DNA of 64,000 nt from Auanema rhodensis (GCA_964057225.1 OZ059895.1:8866001-8930000), one strand, 5' to 3'. Counted from the first letter of the stretch, positions 1-12,768 are shown. The notes: generated by a model not told the origin, from the letters alone. Translations and numbers: made by a program.

Positions 1-9
1 TTAATTCAG

Positions 10-849
10 GATATTTATGATTATCATTTGAAAATTTTTGGTGAACCATTAACAGGGCCTGTTGCTGCATCTGAACCATTACGAGACGGTTTTGCTTGTA
101 TATTTTTTCAAACTATTTTTTTTTCTAGAGTTCCGAATAATTTACCATGCTATTAACAATGCTGAAAAAATTTGTGCTAAAGCGCTGGAGAAAATTAGAA
201 ATGGTAAAATCGAAATATTATAATTTAATAATTAATGGTTTTAGATCGAAAATATCAGAAAATTAGGGATTGTGCGTTAGGAAGTATGAAAAATGTGTTG
301 GAAGAAGCGGAAAATAAAATCGAAGATCTACGTGAAGAAACAAAAAGGTTTTTCAAGAAAATTATTTGAAAAAAATTTTTTTTTAGATTCAAATATAATG
401 ATCCGCAGCAAAGATCTGCTCTCGCCTTGCTGCAAATTAGGTTTGAAGAGTTGGCATTAGATAGCTGCGGAATTAACGAGTTAGAAGATTTTGAATTGGA
501 TGGAATACCTCAGAGCGCTAACGCATTGGATAAGTATTCTGATTGTGTTATGGAAAGTTTTCTGAATGTGGGTTTTGATATATTATTTTATGAGAAATTA
601 TTTTTGCCTGCAGGAGCTTGTATTGAGAGAATCGGATGAGCTTTTTAGACTCAAGGAATTACATGCCAAAGGTTTGGAAGAAATTAAAGCGGAAGGTATA
701 TTGTTTAAAATAATTTGTTTTTTCATTTAAATGATGTAGAAAGAGCAATAGAGAAGGAGCTATCTGCTGTGGAACGCCAAATCAAAAAGGCTAGAAAAAT
801 TTGTAAATACAGTAGCATCGCAGAAGAGGTTTGGTTATCTCAAGAATGA
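10..849 (+). CDS. 3' end of an unrecognised coiled-coil protein gene (5' end outside window)
   Basis: Six or more exons can be joined, starting after the acceptor at 1-9 and ending at the TGA at 847-849. Introns are about 40-45 bp; for example 89-128, and one inside the stretch after MESFLN that ends in TGCAG. The joined protein is rich in Glu, Lys, Leu and Arg with heptad-like segments, such as GSMKNVLEEAENKIEDLREE and the last exon AIEKELSAVERQIKKARK, so it should form coiled coils. It ends in YSSIAEEVWLSQE. No catalytic motif is visible and I do not recognise the family; a structural or chromosome-associated coiled-coil protein is possible but unproven. It converges on the Argonaute gene, whose stop lies about 220 bp downstream. 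Coding potential is good; identity is unknown. Confidence 0.6.
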
Positions 850-1071
850 GAAATACATGATGCTTCCCAGGTGTTTGATAGTCGCCGAAATGAATTATAG
901 AAGATTCCATAATTGTAATTTTAGTTGTTTGTATTTATGTCCTCTACTACTATAAGTAGAAAAGTCATCTCTTGATTTTTACTTCACAATATCATTTTCT
1001 GTGAAATTTTAAATTTTAATTATTCTTTAAAGCTGTACAAAATCAATATGAAGAATTAACAAATTTAACAT

Positions 1072-4000
1072 TTAAGCATTAATGCGGGTATGAGATAATC
1101 TAGTGTTCCAATAACCCAACTTTTGAGTCATGACTAAGTAATCAATGTGCTCTTCGCCGGATTTTCTCTTTTGAATTGGGACATTGTACAAAGATCTAAA
1201 AAAAAATTAGATACAGATGACTGGTTTCATCATTACTCATAAGCCTTGAATAACTTTGTTCCACGGGTAGCCCAGGCATCGGCCTGGTATACTGGCTCAG
1301 GGAGAGAGATAGGTGATTCAATAATCTAAAAGTGATTGTATTAGATGGGGTTAACATTTTAGTGAACCTGATGATCGTATGTTAGAGCATGCATTAAGGA
1401 TTGAGCTTCATCCATCGACATGTTGATTTCATCAATTAATATCTGATAGGAAGGTGCTTTACCAGTTCCCTGAACTTACGTTATCAGGGAAAAAACTCTT
1501 CTCACTCGAAACCTGAATAACTCTGTGCGAATGCAAAAAAAATTCAGTAACATCTTTTCTAACAACAGAAGTATCCGCCACAGTTCCCGGAAGCAAATTC
1601 TCATAAACGCCTAAACACCAAATCAATTCCAATTCCAATTCCAGACCGATTACAACCATTTGTATTACGATAAAATCGAAGGTTGTGTCTCTTTGTTACA
1701 ACGAATAAAATAAATTTAGGCCTCCATTTCTTATTAGACTTGCGAGCAAATTCTTCGCAAGCTTCTTCAATGGCAGCAAATTCTTCTTTGACAACCTATA
1801 ACATTCATATTATTAATTAATCATTGGTATTAGCGTGAAAAATACCATATTATATTGACCTTCAGAGACACCGTCTCTAACAATAACAAAATATTCGGGG
1901 AAATTATATTTCTCCACAAAAGAACTTAGCATCATTTTGACATGTTCATTTAACAAATTACTCGAAATCTAAAAAATCCAACGTCTATATAGAAATTCAA
2001 GAGATGATAAACCGTTTCTTTGAAGGCTTCTTGAAAAGCGAAATCTCCAATAAACCCTTCAGGGTGAGGACCTCCGTTCCAAGAAAACTAAAGATGTATC
2101 ATGTCATAGGGGACGAAAATTGGCCTTACTCCAACAACGCTTGGATTTGGCGGAGGTAAATCTCCCAACTTTTCCGATCTGGTCCTCCTGCCAGTGGGAT
2201 GAGCAACATCATAACCCATTACGAACATATTTCCTTTGTTCAACCACCTATTTCTACTAAAATGGTTAAAATATGCTAAGACTAAACCGAGTGAAGCGAC
2301 CTGAACGCATCAGGAATAATTGAATGATTAATACCACCACACTTGAGATTGATTTTATTAACAATATTGGAAAGAGTAAGTCTACTGGTTGGGCTGAAAT
2401 AAATATTTAAATAAAACTTAAAAACATTTCGAACATTTTCTTGGCAATATCAGTGGTCAATTGTTGTGAGGTTACGAGATACTTGCGTTCAAGTAGTTTT
2501 AAATGATCTGCAAAATATGATTAAACATTGAAGGATTACTCAAAATACCATGTTCTTTTACATGCTTGTCATCAAAGAAAATTATTAAAATAAATTCTTT
2601 TGGGTCCTTATCCATAATTTGGCAGGCAGTGCTAAATTGCTAAAATGTTCACGCTTATTCAAATAGATTAAATACAACATGCAACCTTTTCCAAATCAGT
2701 GGTGTTACGGATAGATACACCTACAAAGTTACCCAATTTGAATCCACGACTTTCAAGCATGCTCATGATACTATCGCTAGCGGACCTGGTTAACATAATT
2801 TAAAAAAATGAAAAAGGACAATAGTAATTTACTTTGCTATTTGGGAATTACAACGAAAAGCAAACACTATTTGACTGGCAACGCCAGGAATAAGATAAGA
2901 ACATCTATCAGCTAATCTCCAATTTCCCTGAAGAATAATTTTTAAAAACAATTTTTTTTGCGTTCCAACATACATTCACATTATGGGGGGTAGATCTTTG
3001 ATTACTACCGTACATAATTTTCGGTTTTTCTTTCATAAATCCTGTAAGTCGAAGGGGCGAATCGTTAAGAATAATTCCAAAGCTAAAATAGCTTTTTTTA
3101 GAGAATTGGCAGTATATAAGTTACCTTTTCAAAACACGATGGTAATCATGTTGAGACTCGCTTAGACCAACGAATTTCATGTACTCAGCCCAAATAGAAA
3201 CTCGGACATCCGGTTTTAGAGCTTGAGGCTATGAGATTTATATTTTAAAAAGAAGTATAATAACTAATTACTGGATCAGTGAATTGCTTAGACAGAGGAA
3301 CCTTTTGATGATCAACTATGCGAAGGAGTTCCATAGGATAGTATTTTTTCGTCAGTTTTCTGGAATGACAGACAATGTTTCACCAGAGTCATCAGTGAAT
3401 ATCTAACCCATCCTTTCGTCTTAAAGTGTAAACGGCAGGAAACTCAAGACTGAAGTTTGCTACTACATCTGATGAATATATTTCCAATATGCTTCTTTCT
3501 TTGCCCCTAATTTTCATCATAGAAAACAGTAGTTCACCACTAATACATACTCTATTTCTGTAGTAATACGACTTAAAGCATTGTTTGTTATACCATCAGC
3601 AGTAATTTGCATTTTTTTCTCATACCCGTGAACTTCAAGCTTCAAGCCTATAAATTTCAAATACTCAGCCATAACGCAGTTATTTTACCTTTAACGAAAC
3701 TATTAATGTTTTTGAACTCCGTACTTCCAGGACCAAAAGGAAAAGGGGCATTATATGCATGACGGCCTCGCGATAATGATTGTACAATTTCATCAACAGT
3801 ATGCTTTAAAATTTGAGGCTTAAAAAATATAGTTGTAGTAACTGAAAGAAAAATTGTTTAAAAATAAAAATTAAATTTCACCGTCTAAGTTCATGTGAGG
3901 AACAGGAGGATCATTACTTCTACCTTTCTTGCCTTCGATGAATCTATATTAATACAGAATTTTTATAGATACGGTTAATAGATACAAATACCTGACTGAT

Positions 4001-5037
4001 TTAGATAGACCGTAACGTGCCTCGGTTCCCCACTGCATTTTCCGCTTCTTGCTATCAGGCAAATTAACAGCAAAAATGGCATCATTAATAAGAACAAAAT
4101 CATTACTGAAACAAACTAACATGTTGAGACAAACAAATAGACTACCTGTATAGAATAGGAGAGCTAGTTACAATTTCTAAGAACTGTTTTCTAACTTCTG
4201 TAAATATAGAAGTACAAAGTTATACTAACACCACAATTACGTGTTTCTAATTTTGTGTCTGCAGGATTGAAAGATTTTGCGCATGCTACGATTGAAACAT
4301 GCATCTCCAGTTCATCAACCTTGTTTCTTTGAAAAATTTGAGAAATAAATGGTAAACTTAAAGCTTCCACAATATATAATTCTCCTGTTTTCATCTGAAA
4401 TGAAGATCTTCTACTGTACTTCTACTGTAAGAACTACATGGGAAAGATCCAACAAAGTTGTAGTAAATAAAGTACAAGCTCCATCGTATGCAAATGATCC
4501 ATCTACATTCAGCTTATACTTCTCAAACACAGCTTGTAATGCACTGACACGAATCTGGATTTTTTGCACGTCATTACTAAATTATGCACACATTACTAAA
4601 CCAACAGAAAAATTTATTTCACCTCGAGGTATTTGGTGTTAAATCTATGGTTTTTTTTAGTTTTCCATCGTTCTTTATTATTAAACTATTACGTATCTCA
4701 TATCGGAAATATGACCCCGCCTCAACATCAATTTCGAAAAGATTGGAAAACATATGAACCTGGAATTGTTAGAAACATTCGATAAAGGATAGTGAGCTTA
4801 GTAGTTACAATTTCTTTGCCATTTCTCAACCCGGCCTCTTTCACCTTCTGCATACATACCTCCCGCTAAAAGCATTAATATAAGTAATAAAATAAATGCT
4901 CAAAGATAATTCAGTACCGTTGTGCTATTATTTTTATAATTTTCCGTATCTGGAAATATTGATGAATTCATCCAACATTCAGTTAATAACTTACCAGTAG
5001 TTTGTAATTTACCAAATTCATGTGCAATATCGTCCAT
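1072..5037 (-). CDS. Argonaute protein with intact DDH slicer triad (nematode AGO/WAGO superfamily)
   Basis: A small-RNA-guided Argonaute, read from the ATG at 5037 (MDDIAHEF...) to the TAA at 1072-1074 through many roughly 45 bp introns. The N-terminal domain is seen around 4500-4800. The PIWI domain occupies about 1250-2950. Three catalytic positions of the family can be read: GYDVAHP near 2196-2217, RDGVSEGQ near 1855-1878, and LHSHRVIQ near 1512-1534, which aligns with the CSHAGIQ segment of human AGO2. A D-D-H triad is therefore present, so RNA cleavage is plausible. The following GTGKAPSY and PGTVADTSVV segments resemble nematode WAGO/CSR-1-type proteins more than microRNA Argonautes; that placement is inference. 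The protein is about 1,000 residues by estimate, usual for the family. It is divergent from the F-box-like gene and convergent with the coiled-coil gene. Confidence 0.9.
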
Positions 5038-5488
5038 GTTTAAAAATCAACAATTCAAATTATGCAAAAGAACCAATAAAAAAAATTACTTCACCACCCT
5101 TCAACAAAAACCTTCGTATACTAAACAGCGAAAATTTCACAGAAACAGTTTTGTAAGCATAAACATGTTAATAAACTTCGCTCTGAGACCTATTAGAATA
5201 TTTAAATGTTTACAAGAAGTAAAACATTTTAAAGGAAATAATGAAAAAAATTCAAAAGGTACCTTAACATTATTTTATAATTCATGCATTACAAATAATA
5301 TTTTTTTGAAAGATGAAAATAATAATACGATAACATCAATTCAACGATTTTTTAATGATGCTATCAGAACGATTTATCCATTTATGAAACTATTGCTTCA
5401 AATAAAGAAATCAAATAAAAAAGCAAATACCACACCATGTTGGGAATTAGCTAACAAAAATTTCATTTTCATAATACAAATAATGTAA
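5036..5488 (+). CDS. possible single-exon ORF of 150 codons, unrecognised
   Basis: An unbroken plus-strand frame begins on the base next to the start codon of the divergent Argonaute and ends at the TAA after IIQIM. The product would be basic and rich in Lys, Asn, Phe and Ile, without a signal peptide or any motif I recognise. The strand is A-rich and T-poor here, which lowers stop-codon frequency and makes a long chance frame more likely. No acceptor-like site or promoter signal stands out before the ATG. It may be a lineage-specific gene, part of the Argonaute upstream region, or chance. Low confidence. Confidence 0.2.
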   Translation: MFKNQQFKLCKRTNKKNYFTTLQQKPSYTKQRKFHRNSFVSINMLINFALRPIRIFKCLQEVKHFKGNNEKNSKGTLTLFYNSCITNNIFLKDENNNTITSIQRFFNDAIRTIYPFMKLLLQIKKSNKKANTTPCWELANKNFIFIIQIM

Positions 5489-5888
5489 TACGTAAAAAAA
5501 AGTTATACAGTAAGTATATATTCAATACAGTTCAAAAACGGAAATTTTGTTGGCATTAATGATTTAACTCCTTGTAAATGACATTATATCAGTCAAAATA
5601 AGGTCTTAAACTAGAGCTAGAGGAAGTTTAAGTTGGGTATGTAACTAGCTTTAACGAAAATTATTTAAGTTGGTAATGTAACTAGCTTTAATGCAAATTT
5701 GAATATTTCCCTAATACTTTCTTCATATTCTTAAAAAAACAGAGTTATTAGTATTTTTTATTTATTTATCAGATAATAACAGGAAACTGAAATAAAATAT
5801 AATCATAAGTCAAATCATGTAAACAACTTCCAAATAAAATTCAAAAATTTTTATTTCCAAGCAACTGTCAAGAAGAGTCGGCTGTGCG
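5489..5888. other. intergenic region between divergent genes
   Basis: AT-rich spacer between the possible ORF/Argonaute side and the F-box-like gene. A near-duplicated stretch is visible: AAGTTGGGTATGTAACTAGC near 5630-5650 and AAGTTGGTAATGTAACTAGC near 5669-5690, each followed by TTTAACG or TTTAATG. No gene is seen. Confidence 0.5.
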
Positions 5889-7748
5889 ATGAATACAACT
5901 GACGACGTTTTTCGAGCAGTTATCCGTTTTCTTGACGCGAACTCACGGTTCAATTTGGCTGAAGTCGATTCACAACTACATAAGTTATCTCTGAAGTAGT
6001 AGTTTTTTTTTTATTTATTCTATTCGTTTTAATCTTAGGTGGATAGATGTTGATTCTGTGTTGATTGATTCACATTACATACTACTCGGATCCGATTATT
6101 TTAGACATATAGTAACTTTTAAGCAAAATGTAGCTTGTCACTACATTTTATATTTCTTTTTGTTTTGTTTCAGGATTTCAAAACTGTTATCAAAAGTATT
6201 TTCAGCTTATGTAGTGCAGTAAAATATCTTTATATCCAAAATGAGATTACCGAGGATGATATAATGGAAATAAATCCATATTTAACTTCCGTTCAGCACT
6301 TGTATTTAACTGCAGCCTTTTTCAATAAGCATGTTCCTAATTTCATAATTCTATGTGCAAAATTGTTTAGAAACAGAGTTGGTCGCTTTAAAACCTTAAA
6401 AGTTTCATCTCTACAATCTATGTTTATCTTACAACCCACGTATGAATTGCTGAGTTCATGTTTTGAGTTAAATGCGATAACCGCATTTGTAAGATAATTA
6501 ATATTAGCCAAAGAAAATTTTCATAATTTTCAGAAGTCATTTCCGAATACTTTGAAGACAATTTGTTTGACAGGACTTACATTATATCCCAGTGTCTTAA
6601 AATACCTTTTTACATTGCCTGATATAAAAACATTAAATTTGATAGGCTGTTTGGTTGACACTTCAAGGAGTTTTGAATTACTGAGAGAATTAAGTCTATT
6701 AAACTTTCCAAAATTATTAGATAATTAGAAAATTCAGATCAACATGACACTTTAAAAGTCTTATCTCTGCCACCCAGTCTTTTTTCGCTATCGGACAGAG
6801 CATCATATACAACTAATCCAATTCCATTTTTCAAGTTTTTTTGTGTTTGTTATTCTTTTAGCACTTTGAGCATATTCAGAAAAATGCGTATCATACAATT
6901 ATCATTATATATGGAAAAGTATGATGACAATTTTTTCTGGTCATTTATAGAAGCCTTGCCCAACTGTTTGGAGTTGCTAATCATATACGGAAATCATTCA
7001 AGCATTTTTTTTTTACCAAGAGTGAAGCTGTGGAATAAATTCGAGGTTTTCAAATATTAAAATTATCGAAACAACAATATAGCATCAGATGAGATTCGAA
7101 CAACTGAATTCCAGTATTGTTCATCCTCCATGGAGTAATTACAATATTAAATTGATACATCACTTGGTCAATTGCTCTCCAAGTGTATTTTCAGAACAGG
7201 TATTAAGTAAAAAATGTAATTTATAACTGTATCCAGCCTTGGCGATATACCATAGCTGATAGTAATTTGGACCCTGCTACTCATGGCACATTGTAAGTTT
7301 CATAAAAGTAAACAGAAAAAAACAATAGATTGAGTGCTAATCAAGAAATACTCTTCCCTGCTCCAGAAAATACTATACTCGAAGTGGTAGCAATAGATGA
7401 GGTAGGGAAACCAAGCAGTTGTTTTATTTGTCATAAATTTGCTAGAGAAGGACAGAAGTCGCCACCCTCGCCAACGAAGGTTAACTTAATGAAATACTAC
7501 ATGGCTCCAATGACTCTTTATTAGATAACGAAATGAGTAATCCTCCTTCAACTCCATCTCCTAGTGTAAGTCCTGTTAGAGGAAATATGAATACAACAGG
7601 TAGGAAAGAAATTCATTAATAAAAGAAACAGAAGTTTAAGAACTTTCCCGCGAATCAAGTAACTCTAGCAACGAGGGGTCAAACAGACAGTAAATTTATG
7701 GGAAATACCAGGGCTGGAATATTTTCAGGCAGCTTACACATTACATAA
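5889..7748 (+). CDS. F-box-like / leucine-rich protein, with a possible frame break near its 3' end
   Basis: The start is ATG at 5889 (MNTTDDVFRAVIRFLDANSR...). The first 40 residues have the shape of an F-box: hydrophobic helix, ANSRFNLAEVDSQLHKL, then KW. The rest is Leu/Ile-rich with LRR-like segments such as PDIKTLNLIGCLVDT. Exons are joined by short introns, including one with an unusual gtctat donor near 6705. F-box/LRR proteins of this shape usually present substrates to SCF ubiquitin ligases; nematodes have many fast-evolving ones, so this function is inference. The 3' part reads through LSANQEILFPAPENTI and CFICHKFAREGQ. The next clear coding stretch (DNEMSNPPSTPSPS, then KQKFKNFPANQVTLATRGQ, ending at the TAA at 7746-7748) is one base out of phase with the obvious 45 bp intron at about 7480-7524. 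Either the gene stops early at ITK* or there is a frameshift or sequence error. Confidence 0.5.
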
Positions 7749-7906
7749 CGAATGACAAATTAGAGCAGTTTTTGACAAAAAAAATAAAGGAAAGAGATCT
7801 ATAATTCACGTATTGGGTTACATGTAAAACTTCAATGCCTGTTGAGACGTTTTAGCTTAGCTATATACAAACATATCCAAAAAATAAGTTATAGCTCGTA
7901 TTGTTA

Positions 7907-10900
7907 TTAAGATCGATTAGTAGCACCGCCACCATCATATCGGAAACGACTGTGAGCATCTACATTTGGCAGCTTATCCATAATAATACCCTGAGCATAA
8001 AAAATTAAGTAATAAAAAAATTGTATTTTATACTCACCTGAATAAGCCATTCCGATGATGCTACCAGTAAATCTTTCTCAGCTGCGAGTTCCAATAAATC
8101 GGGTGACGCGCTGGCATCTGTTAATATGATATCTACTGTTTCCGCTGAAATAGCATTAAAAATTAATTAGACTATAAACATTTCTCACGATTTTCAGGCA
8201 ATTCCGTAATAGGAGTGCCACCTAGTAAAGTAACCATTGGTTCCCATATTTGAGTGAAACTAAGACCTTTAGAAGCTATAGGTCGATTATTAGTATGAAC
8301 CAGTACAAGTTTATCCTTTAAAAGGATTCTTTGGTTTTTTGGCCTGAATATACAAAACTAGAGTATTAACATTTTCTAAAATCATACAAAGGGTATAGTT
8401 GATTATCCAAAATAGACTGTCCGGCAGGAAGAAGAAATTCTTCATAATCTATGAGAGAGTTCTGAATAAAAATTAATATAATAACACCAAACAATATAAC
8501 ATACGCTCTCACGACACTTTTCAATCCAACCATGAGAAACACAAGGTACCCCACGAGCCATAGCAGATAGGTACTTGTGAGTGCGATAACAAGTATCAGA
8601 TATCAGAAAAGGTTCTAATTCATGATGATCATCCACCGACTAAACACATGTGTTTATATAAAACTAAATTGCTATCTTACTGAAAAATCTTCCACTACTA
8701 CACCATGGCATTGTTCAATGAATTCACTCATTAACTTCTTCTTGAATCCTGTACCATCAGTTCCTCTTTGTGCAGATGTAAGAATGAAGATCTTCCCACT
8801 GAATATAGGTTGATGCGATTCACGAGGCTGTTCATCTTAATACATAACATTCTTAAAAATCTTCAAATCCTATAAACTAACCATAACTCTCCTCGTTCAT
8901 ATCATGAGTTGGAGAGTTTTTCTTTCCCTTTTTCGTAGAAGCTTTGGCACTAACAGTGATTACCTTCGTAGAATCTCCAGCTCTAGACCTTCGAGACATT
9001 CGATTTTCACTCAAAGCTATATTGTCTAAAAAATAAAAATAATTTCATACTACTGATATTTTCACATACCTACAAGAACTTGAGTCACCTCTCTCGATTT
9101 CTTGGAAATGTAATCTCTCCAATCCGCACTGTCAAGGTTGATACTAGCCCACCCGTAGCTTGAATAAAACAATAATTAAAAAAACATACAGACTTTAATC
9201 ATACTTTGCTTCGGGACCCTTACAGTTACCATCGTCATCCAAAGGGGACAAAACAAACATAGCTGCTTCCCATTCCTTAGCACAAGCCGCATTAGGCGAC
9301 TTAATAACCTGCATTTCGGCAAGGTCAGAGCCAAGAGGAGCAAGGCACTTAAATATAAACAAAATAATTCATAAATACAGATAAATAATTACTTGTTTCT
9401 CGGCTACGACAGCTCTTAAAGGTATGACACCTTCGTTAGGAACATCTTTCACAACTTTGTCCGCAACATATTGAACTTTATATCTGCCAAGACTATCTTT
9501 TCTAAAAAAAGAAATCCATTTCAAAAACTATCAAGTAAACAACAAACCCCGACGCAAGTACTACAGCTGGATAGAACACTTTGTTAAAAACAGCGTAAAC
9601 TCTAGCACCAGCTTCATAAGGAAGATGCTCATCCTCGGGATGATCTATAGTCCAAAGCTGCTCAGCATCAAGTACAGGTGCTTCAACGGATGATTTCTTG
9701 GGTGTACTAGTAGCTAAAGGATTCTGTTGCCTAAAAGAATAAGTTGTGTAATTCAAGCAGTTCTTCACACTTACTTTCGTTTCCGACCAGGTGTTGCTTT
9801 TGTAGGTGTTGGCACTTCTTTAATTTCTTTGTCTTCCGCATCGTTGGAGTCATAGGCATAACTGATATTTAAAAAAATGTTGATATCACAATAGAAACAA
9901 ATTACGATGTCGTTTTTTCATCCTTCTTTTGACCTTTGCGTCTTGGAGTTAGTTCTGCTAAAGATTTCTTAGATTTTCCAACAGGTATTAAATCTGGTAA
10001 ATTTGAAACTCTTGCTTCGGCAGCCTTTTCAGTATTCTCATATTTTCCGGTTCCAACACGAGAATAGCTTACATCACCAAAGGATTGTAACTTCATCTAT
10101 AAAGATGTTGAAAATTTTTTTCACAAAAATTACAAAACCTCAATATTTTTGAAAGGTTCGGGATGAGTTTCTTGCTCTGTACTAAAATCATAAGGATCCC
10201 TCTGGTTGCTTTTTCCAGCTTTCCTCGAAGGAGGAGCACTAGATGGAACTTTCGTAATCTTGCCTGAAACAAGATCATAGACCAAAATAAACCTGATTTC
10301 TTACTTTTCTTAGGCGTAGAAGTAGATTCGGGAACCGCAGACACTCTTCTTCCTCTTTTTCTTGGGGGTGTTGGAGATCTTGGAGGTGAAGCAGCAACCC
10401 GCTTACCTTTCTCACCAGATTTCTTGCTCGGTTCAATTACTTTTTCTTCAACCTTTTTCTTAGCGCTACCCCTTCCCCTTTTCTAAATAACAATTTTTAG
10501 TTAAGCAAGAACACAAGTCAAAATACTTTTACAGGTTTTTCTTCTTCCAGAAGATCATCCGAATCTAGCTCATCCTGCTTTTCACTCGGAACGTCTTCAA
10601 CTTCTTCAGCTGCTTCCATTTCTTCATCCGCTACCTCTTCCTCTTTTCGATTTCGTAACACGCGACGTTCTGACGTTGCAGGAGTTGAAGGAACACTTGT
10701 GGCCACTTCAGACGAGGTTACTTTTCGGGGTCTTCCCTAAAATTTTGCAATAATATGGTTAACAAATTCTTAACAACTCGTCTTCCAGTGGATTGCACAG
10801 AAGGTGATTGAACAGTAGTTTTAGAAACAGGTGTTTGGGATTGCCGCTTGTTTTTCACTGGTGTTGGTTTCAGTGTTTCTTTTTTAGCAGATGCCTAAAT

Positions 10901-12032
10901 GACCATTACTAAATGGAAATTAAAATATTGACAAAACGTTACCTCATTATTTCTTAACCTCAATGAACTTCTTCCAACGGGAGAACTTTTTGGACTGGAT
11001 TCCTCTGTAGCTTCTTCCGTATTCATCTCATCGTCAGCTTTTGCAGCTTTATGAATTTTACCCCTATTGATCTTAGTTTTAGGTGGTCGGCCCCTTCTTC
11101 CGGGAGTCTTGATAACGTCCTTTTTCGACTCGGAATCGTTTTCATCGTTGGATACATTTCCCGTTTCATCAGTAGCTGTTGTTTCGTTCAGATCATCAGC
11201 GGCTTCGGTTTGGCTGTTCTCTGCATTTGCCTTCTCGCGTGCCTCATTGATTTCCGGAATAGGTGTAGTTTCTTTATCGAACTTGTCATCATCTTCTGTT
11301 TCATTATTTTCAGATGTCGCTTGTAAATCCTCTTCAGCACTTTCATAAGTGGTCTCAGCACAAGAATTATTTTTTTCCACTTCTGGTGGTTCACAAGGAG
11401 ATGAACTTTCCTCACCAAATTTAGAATTTGAATTTTCTTTTTCTTCAGGATCCGCTACCGGACCAGATTTGGTATCTAAACAAAGAAAGGTATGAAACAA
11501 CTATTTGTATAAGTACCATCAACATCTGATAACCGTATAGATTCATCCAGTTTAGGCTCAGCCTAAATATATAAATATACAAAACTATAAAAATAGAAAA
11601 TATACCTCTGTTATTTCTTCTTTCTCATTATTTTGTTCATCGCATTGTACGCTATCATCATTACATAATTTATTATCTAAATAAGAAATAAAACAATAAA
11701 AAACAATTCTTTACACAATATACCTGTTGATTCAGAAGAACCTTTCTCAGAAAGACTAGTATTTAAGCTTACTGTTGATTCATCCTAAAACGAAAAAACC
11801 GTAAACATATTGTAATTTCAACAAACATTCAATGTTGCAGCCGATTTTCCGAATAAACCTGCTCTCATGTGAATGATAGACAATCCACTACTGTAATTAA
11901 AGCAGCAATATTAGAAGCAATACAATGTTTAAAAAAGTACCCATTATTCACAGTGGCTGCTTCTGTTGACGTGCCTGAAATTACATATTGAACTGTAGTC
12001 TAAGAATCAAACACACCTGTGTCATCCGACAT
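7907..12032 (-). CDS. hsr-9: 53BP1 orthologue (HSR-9): tandem Tudor plus tandem BRCT, with AT-hook-like motifs
   Basis: A DNA-damage response scaffold of chromatin. The start is ATG at 12032 (MSDDTG...), just after an acceptor-like TTTTTATAAG. The N-terminal half (about 10.3-12.0 kb) is acidic, Ser/Thr/Glu-rich and disordered, and carries basic motifs like AT-hooks: RGRPPK near 11080-11095, GRPRK near 10725-10737, and Lys-rich KKRGRGSAKKK near 10470. A Tudor-type segment (GARVYAVFNKVFYPAVVLASG, then DSLGRYKVQYVADK) lies at about 9400-9610. The BRCT pair lies at about 7910-8650; YRTHKYLSAMARGVPCVSH and EEFLLPAGQSILDNQ match the 53BP1 C-terminus closely (RTRKYF...GIPCVSH, YLLPAGYS). The end is ...GGATNRS. 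The Tudor pair of the family reads H4K20me2 and the BRCT pair binds p53 or gamma-H2AX; that is family knowledge. It is divergent from rps-19. Confidence 0.9.
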
Positions 12033-12768
12033 ATCTTATAAAAAGCACCAGTCTCCTAAACAATATAGTTTATATATCTCGAAGTTTAATTAAGTAAGTC
12101 ATAGTATTGAATTTTGAAAATGTTATGCATTGATGTGCCTTTGTAGTACATATTTCAAATTTCACAACATTTCAAAACTGATTCGAGCTTCATAACAAAC
12201 ATCACCAAGAAAAAACATTGAATAATTTAAAATCTTTGCTTAATAAGCTTGGTAGTTGGAAAGTTACAGTATTTCCTTAACTTAATATAAATATAATATG
12301 TTTTGCATTCTCCACCTTAATCAAAAAAAAATGCTTGGCGCGCGCCTTTCCTGGCCAAAAATATGCTTGGCACGCTGGATCCACTCTGCGTCTCTGACCT
12401 TCAGCACTACGAATGGATAGGTAGCTCTGATGCGTGCATTCAGCTGATGCGCAGAAATAGTGGTTGCCCACCTACAGTATTGCAAAATTTTGACATCTTA
12501 TCTTCTTCTATTCACCTAAAATTTTGAAAAATTTGACTCAATTGTAGTTGTTTAAGGGATGTTTTTCCCTTTTATATTGTTGAAAAAAGATAACCATGTG
12601 TGTTCATACGTATGTTATAAAATTTTTCGGATATGCTGGACGACGTTTTATATTTTTAAATTTGGATTAATTAGGTTTTTTGTTTTGATATGTATTCAAC
12701 TTAATTTTTTTCTATTTTGTTCTTTGTTTGAATGTTATTATTGTGTTAAATAGTTGTTTAAAGGTAAA
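12033..12768. other. intergenic region between hsr-9 and rps-19
   Basis: Divergent promoter region. Mostly AT-rich, except for the block at 12330-12475, listed separately. The rps-19 side (12540-12768) is T-rich, with an acceptor-like TTTAAAG directly before GTAAAATGG. Confidence 0.6.
12330..12475. other. GC-rich island of unknown role (candidate ncRNA or promoter element)
   Basis: Inside a strongly AT-rich spacer this stretch is visibly GC-rich and of high complexity. It contains the perfect 10 bp palindrome GGCGCGCGCC near 12338, CTGGATCCACTCTGCGTCTC, and GCATTCAGCTGATGCGCAG. The minus-strand frame through it reads through without a stop for about 60 codons but has no recognisable protein motif. 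It could be a small RNA gene, a shared promoter element for hsr-9 and rps-19, or an old insertion. Confidence 0.35.

Noticed and set aside
11051-11348. Plus-strand frames over the hsr-9 N-terminal region
   Set aside because: Antisense shadows of the acidic coding exon of hsr-9.
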